Shown here: positions 59,413-64,000 of the stretch, piece by piece | Layout: the number at the start of each line of letters is the position of its first letter | Position numbering within the stretch: position 1 is the stretch's first letter | Source: Diphasiastrum complanatum | Lineage: Eukaryota > Streptophyta > Lycopodiopsida > Lycopodiales > Lycopodiaceae | NCBI GenBank assembly: GCA_029204225.1 | Contig: CM055111.1 | Span: 26,881,540-26,945,539, forward strand | Direction of reading: 5' to 3' | DNA length: 64,000 bases | Translations under genes and position numbers: made by a program | Notes under the pieces: generated by a model | Database searches by the model: none | The model's input: only the letters and a program-made list of their open reading frames with translations | What the model was told of the DNA's origin: nothing

Positions 59413-59735
59413 AAAATAAATTTGAAACTAGCTCTTGCCTCTAGGGTGGAACATCCAAGGAGGTGACCTCTGAAAACTTTTCTTTTTCTCCTTTTCTTTG
59501 CCGTAATTTCTTTTTATTACATGCACCTTCCACATGTTGGAAGGTGCATGTAAATTTTTTTGAACAAAATAAATTTGAAACTATCTCTCGCCTCTACGGT
59601 GAAACAACCAAGGAGGTGACCTTTCGTGACATCAAAACTTTTATAATTTTTCTTTTCTCCTTTTCTTTGCCGTAATTTTTTTTTTACATCCACCTTCCAC
59701 ATCTTGGAAGGTGCATGTACATTTCTTTGAAAACA
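59413..59735. repeat. tandem duplication carrying a strong hairpin
   Basis: Two copies, offset 153 bases, starting AAAATAAATTTGAAACT (59413, 59566). Each has AAGGAGGTGACCT, CTCCTTTTCTTTGCCGTAAT and a hairpin. In copy 1 the arms TTACATGCACCTTCCA (59517-59532) and its complement (59538-59553) pair perfectly over 16 bases with loop CATGT. Copy 2 has one mismatch and a 15-20 base insertion. Confidence 0.85.
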
Positions 59736-59759
59736 AACAAAGGGAGACACACATATTCC

Positions 59760-61070
59760 GTCCTGTGAGGCACCTCCTTTTTCATGAAGAAAAAGGAAAA
59801 AATGATTTCACGTAATGGGTGTAAACTTGTGTCTCAATGGAGACCCTCCAGCCAGTACTCATTGTCAATCTTACCTTTCTAAAGTTCAAAGGTTAGATTT
59901 ATCTCTTTGCATTTTGGACTTTGACACATGTACTATGGGATGTTTTAGAGTGATGCCATTGTGGTGGAAATCTTATGGTCTTTTTCGACATAATGGCCTG
60001 TTCTACAAAGAAGCCCATGGCTTTCTACTTTGAAGATAAAATGAAGGCATGTGGGTTATGGGTCCACAAAACTAAATGAAGTGACAAGAATTTGGCAAGA
60101 ATATGAAATTCACGAATATAGAAACAAATTTGCTACCAAAAAATGAGCTAATTTTTTTTGACAATATTACATGTAGATAGGATCTGAATTTTCCATGGAC
60201 CTTCCATTAGGTCATAGGCTCATTTATCGATTGCTTGAATGCCATGTCCACTAAAAGGCCTCTGTAAAATCTAGTTGAAGATGGCAATGGTGTCGACACA
60301 TTTAGGGTGATATTTTGATGAAGTGATTGTTTTTAAATTCTTTTTTAGTTGTCATTATATCGAGAGATGTGTGCTAAGAAAGATGTTATAGGAGATTTGT
60401 AGATTGCTATATTTTATTGGGATTTTGCAAGAGTTTTTTAGACATTAAAGATATAATGTTTAAGACAATAATGCTCATTTTTGTAAAAAATATTCCCAAT
60501 ACCTCAATGCCATGAATTTGTTACCTAATAGCTTATGATAAATTTCTTACCTACTAGCTTTATCCGATGTTATTGATGTAATAAAATTTTCTCCAATATA
60601 TATTGCCTAGTATATGCAATGTTACATTAATTATGTGTCCTTTTTTTAAACAGAGTTCAATCTAGCCAAATTCACCTGGAATAATTAATTTATCAAAATT
60701 GGTTAAGAAATGCCTATGTTTGCTGGTCGCATGCGGTGACTGTACCATATTTTGGCTTGCTTCTATAATAAGCCTAGAAATAGCTAAAGCTTATCTACCA
60801 AATTAGAATCGTTGTTAGAAACAATAAATGACAACGTGTAATTATCGACATTACCATATGAAGTGTTTTTGAAAATCAGGACAATATACAAAGTTATCGT
60901 TCTCCAAAACGATAGTTATATTGCTAAAGTTAAAATTAAAATGTTGTTTATGCATTTGTGATTGAAAATCTAGTTGTTAATAGACATTTAATTAGATTGG
61001 CAACCAACATCACCAATATGATTATTAAATAAGGTATCATAGATAATCCAATTGAAAATGTGGATAGATA
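59760..61070. other. AT-rich intergenic, no gene seen
   Basis: No conserved coding text on either strand. Confidence 0.5.
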
Positions 61071-61075
61071 AACTC

Positions 61076-62140
61076 CTATTTTCTAGATTGACTAATAAAT
61101 GCTTGATCTTGCCTTAGACCTATTTCTAGGCCTAATATGTAGTGAAGCTCACCCAAATCATGCATCTTAAACTCACTACCTAGTGCACTTTTTGTCTCAT
61201 CAACAAGCTTCATGCAACTTTCTCTCAAGATGTTGTCATCTACATAAATGATGACAATGTGTGAGCTGTTGTCTCCAAGGTAAACGAACTTCTTGGTGTT
61301 GTAGTCCGAATAATGGATGAACCATTCTTTATGGCTTGTCATGTGCTACGTTGCTCCAAAATTGAGGAACCATTCCTCTAATTGTTCGACATGGTGATGG
61401 TTTACCATGAAAGCTTCTTGCTGTTCGCTGTCTACGACATTCTGCTTTGTGGTGACTACATGGAATTGCTGATCTAGTTGCTTCTTCTTGTCGTAGTTGA
61501 ACTTCAAGATTTGACAGTTCTAGATTTTGTGGTTCGTCCTCTTGCAGTACTTGCAGAATAATCTCTTCTTGCTCTGAGCGGGTTGCTGATTCTGGATCTT
61601 CCGTGACTACTTTTGATTGTCATCAAATTGTCAGGGACAACTTTCTTCTTCTATTGTTTCTTTGTGTTCTTCTTCGAGAATAATGCTTCTGAGTCGTTGA
61701 TGGAGGACGAGGATGCTCCATTCCTTCTTGTCTCCTCTTGCAGAAGATAACTATGACCTTGGACAATGTTATATTTGAGTAAATGTGGTAATCATCATCA
61801 CCCAGTTTTCGTATGAGAATGACAAACTTGACAACAAGGTCATTACAGTGTCGTAGTCTTCGATCACTGAACCTATTGCCACCATCTTCTCAAACAAAGT
61901 CGTAAATTGATTAATGTGATTCTAAACATAATCACCTTCTGACATTCTAAAAGAGAACAACTTTTTTCTCAAATGCAGCTTCGAAGTGACGTCTCTCACT
62001 TCGTATAGTGTATTCAATATATTCCAAGCTTCTTTCAAGGATTGGGCTTGTTTGATATGGCCAATCTGTGTGTCATGGATGTTAAGGAAAAAAGCCTTGA
62101 CATCCCTGAGCCTTCCACTTGGAAATGGCTTGCTCATTGA
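61076..62140 (-). mobile_element. copia H gag-protease joined to RT by deletion
   Basis: Gag text lies at 62176-61922 (AFFLNIHDTQIGHIKQAQS, LHLRKKLFSFRMSEG), close to gag of copia C, with degraded continuation and a knuckle near 61540. The protease at about 61370 reads WFLNFGAT*HMT, so the catalytic Asp is Asn. The frame 61342-61076 goes from protease text (MTSHKEWFIHYSDYNTKKF, VYLGDNSSHIV) straight into RT (IIYVDDNILRESC, KMHDLGELHYILGLEIG), with no integrase between. YVDD is intact. Confidence 0.88.
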
Positions 62141-62600
62141 TGTTGGATGTATCTCCTCAACTCTCCTAGATCCCATGCTAATCTAGTTCCATTCATATCG
62201 CTGTAGTTTACATGCATTGTCGCACAGACTCTATTACTAAAGACAAGCAAGAAGTTAGCTCTCGACTTATCGGGCTTCGCCGACTTATCGGGGAAGCCCG
62301 ACCTGATCGATATATCAAGAAATCTAACATGTCCAACAAAACAGCTCACCCGAAGTGTCTAACATATTGGATCACTTACAATTTGCTTCGAACAGTAACA
62401 CAAACTCATGCTACACAGTAACATAGATAGAAAACACTCTCCACACCAAGCTCATGTAGCAACTGTATTTCTCACAACAAAAATACACTGTACATATAGT
62501 TGTTCACTAAGGCAACCCATGCATGGCACAGGCTATTGTTGATGGGACGCGTGTCCCGTCAACTCGCCTCATGGCGAGGCCAACTGATCCTTATCCACTG
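62141..62600 (+). repeat. LTR fragment of the copia C/E type
   Basis: TGTTGGATGTATCTCCTCAA and the CCATTCATAT...GTCGCACAGACTC stretch match the start of the copia C LTR. It abuts the truncated N-terminus of copia H gag in the opposite sense. It then runs into the 3' LTR region of copia I. Confidence 0.6.
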
Positions 62601-62644
62601 ATAGGACCCACAGTACAGTACCATAGTAGTTCTACTTTAGTTCT

Positions 62645-64000
62645 AACTCTCTCCCTTAAACTTATCAAACTGTTCTCTAATAAGTGGCTTAGTGAATATG
62701 TCAACTGGTTGTTCATCCGTACTACAATGAACAACATGAATTTCACGACTCAACAGCCTCTCACGTATAAAGTGATATTGAATCTCAATGTGTTTTGTTC
62801 TTGCATGGAACACTGGATTCTTTGCTAGCTAAATGCCACTCTGACTGTCGCTATGTATAGTTATGGGATTTTCCTGTTGCATGCCACTTCTTCCAAGATT
62901 TGTCTCAACCATATAGCTTTTCGTGTTGTGCTACACATTGCCTTATACTATGCTTCTGTTGTAGATAGAGCAACTATACTTTGCCTCTTACTAGACCAGG
63001 AAAAGCAATTGCCACAAATTTGGAATACATACCCTGTGGTGTAATTACGATCATCATAGTCACCTCCCTAATCTGCATCCACATAGCCACATAACTCAAG
63101 TACACCCTCATGCTTCCTGTAAACCAAGCCATAATCTGAAGTGCCTTTGACATAATGCAAAATACATTTGGCTATCTTCCAATGCATTTTTGTAGGTGCT
63201 GTCATAAACTGACTTACACTACCAATAACATAGCATATATCTGGTCTAGTCATGGTAAGATAAATCAAGCTCCCTACTAACTACCTATACAACGTAGCAT
63301 CAAATGACTATGACTCGTCAAGCTTAGAAAGCTTTTTACCTGGTTCAATAGGAGTGTTCACTGGCTTGCATGAACCTGTGCAACAACTCTCTGACATAAT
63401 TCACCCGTGTTAGACCTACTTTGTGTCCTTTTTGCCACACCTTCACTCCAAGGCAATAATGCATTAGGTTGAGATCTGTCATCTTGAATTGTTCCATGAG
63501 GTCTTTCTTGATTATTTCCCATGATAATCAAGTCATCAACATAAAGAGATATCAAAGCAACCATACCATCAAAGCATGAGACATAAAGATTTGGATCAAC
63601 ATGTGTTCTCACCATCCCCTTAGAACAAAAGTAGGCATCAATCCTACTGTACCACACACGTGGTGACTATTTAAGACCATAAAGTGTTTTCTTCAAGAGA
63701 CATACTTTATTCTCCTGTCCTTTTGCTACAAAGCCTTTGGGTTGATCCATGAACACCTCTTCTTCTAACTCACCATTTAGAAAAGCAGATTTACATCCAT
63801 CTGATGCAAAGGCCAACCAAAATGTGAAGCTAAAGCAACAAGTAGATGTAGAGTATTCCACTTACATACTGGTGCAAAGGTCTCCTCATAGTCGATCCCT
63901 CTACTTTGTGCATACCCTTTGATCACCAATCTTGCTTTGTGCTTTGCTATACTTCCATCTGCATGGTACTTAGTCATGTATACCCATTTACAACAATGGG
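62645..64000 (-). mobile_element. copia I RT-RNase H, runs off the right edge
   Basis: Minus-strand order from the edge: WVYMTKYHADGSIAKHKARL, GYAQSRGIDYEETFAPV (63977-63777), [19 protein letters not shown] (63861-63667), then SLYVDDLIIMGN with intact YVDD (about 63540), RNase H start MTRPDICYVIGSVSQFMTAP (63268-63068), and C-terminal PVFHARTKHIEIQYHF and FTKPLIREQFDKFKGE (62830-62645). A few stops and shifts (for example after KKTLYGLK and near 63500). It belongs to a family different from A/B. Confidence 0.9.

Noticed and set aside
1-64000. tRNA, rRNA or bacterial operon features
   Set aside because: No cloverleaf, rRNA core or Shine-Dalgarno/operon organisation was seen anywhere in the window.

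Overview
The window looks like plant nuclear DNA. The evidence is several Ty1/copia retrotransposons with the plant-type primer binding site complementary to initiator tRNA-Met (TGGTATCAGAGC), a Ty3/gypsy relative, an En/Spm (CACTA) transposase relic, GT-AG introns of roughly 100 bases, long AT, CT and GT microsatellites, and one plant-style four-EF-hand calmodulin-like gene. A DUF7869-type transposon gene, which I associate mainly with non-seed plants, hints at a fern, lycophyte or bryophyte with a large repeat-rich genome. The species cannot be fixed from the sequence.

Layout. 0-6.3 kb: a copia RNase H stub, back-to-back LTR material, and a decayed copia pol (copy A) with its LTR. 7.0-8.6 kb: a six-exon minus-strand gene with matching splice phases. 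10.2-11.5 kb: a CACTA transposase relic. 11.7-14.8 kb: LTR, gag, protease and half an integrase of copia D, cut by a terminal inverted repeat. 15.2-18.5 kb: two convergent spliced genes; the minus-strand one joins a centromeric-type histone H3 fold to a Ulp1-like cysteine peptidase. 18.6-19.6 kb: a deleted copia. 19.9-23 kb: a DUF7869 pseudogene, a repeat-containing ORF and an orphan exon. 23-24.2 kb: minisatellites. 24.8-33.5 kb: a hairpin-rich, partly inverted locus. A complete but gene-less LTR retrotransposon (28.3-33.1 kb) is inserted in its CT microsatellite.

33.9-36.8 kb: a copia protease fragment fused to Ty3/gypsy pol. 37-42.9 kb: tandem repeats, a minus-strand copia pol end, an unrecognised three-exon gene and an array of CACGTG-type palindromes. 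43-53.6 kb: copia F (minus), copia C (plus, holding a 174-bp MITE) and copia B (a relative of A). 53.7-56 kb: LTR-like and gag fragments. 57.7-58.4 kb: the only clearly intact host gene, an EF-hand calcium sensor. 59.4-59.7 kb: a duplicated hairpin. 61-64 kb: two minus-strand copia remnants, the last running off the window.

Most genes here do not work together; this is a nest of transposons decayed to different degrees. The possible exception is 14.8-18.5 kb. A transposon terminus at 14837 matches the termini of the MITE at 48849, so the histone-Ulp1 gene and its convergent partner may be the cargo of a larger element of that family. The right-hand end of such an element was not found.
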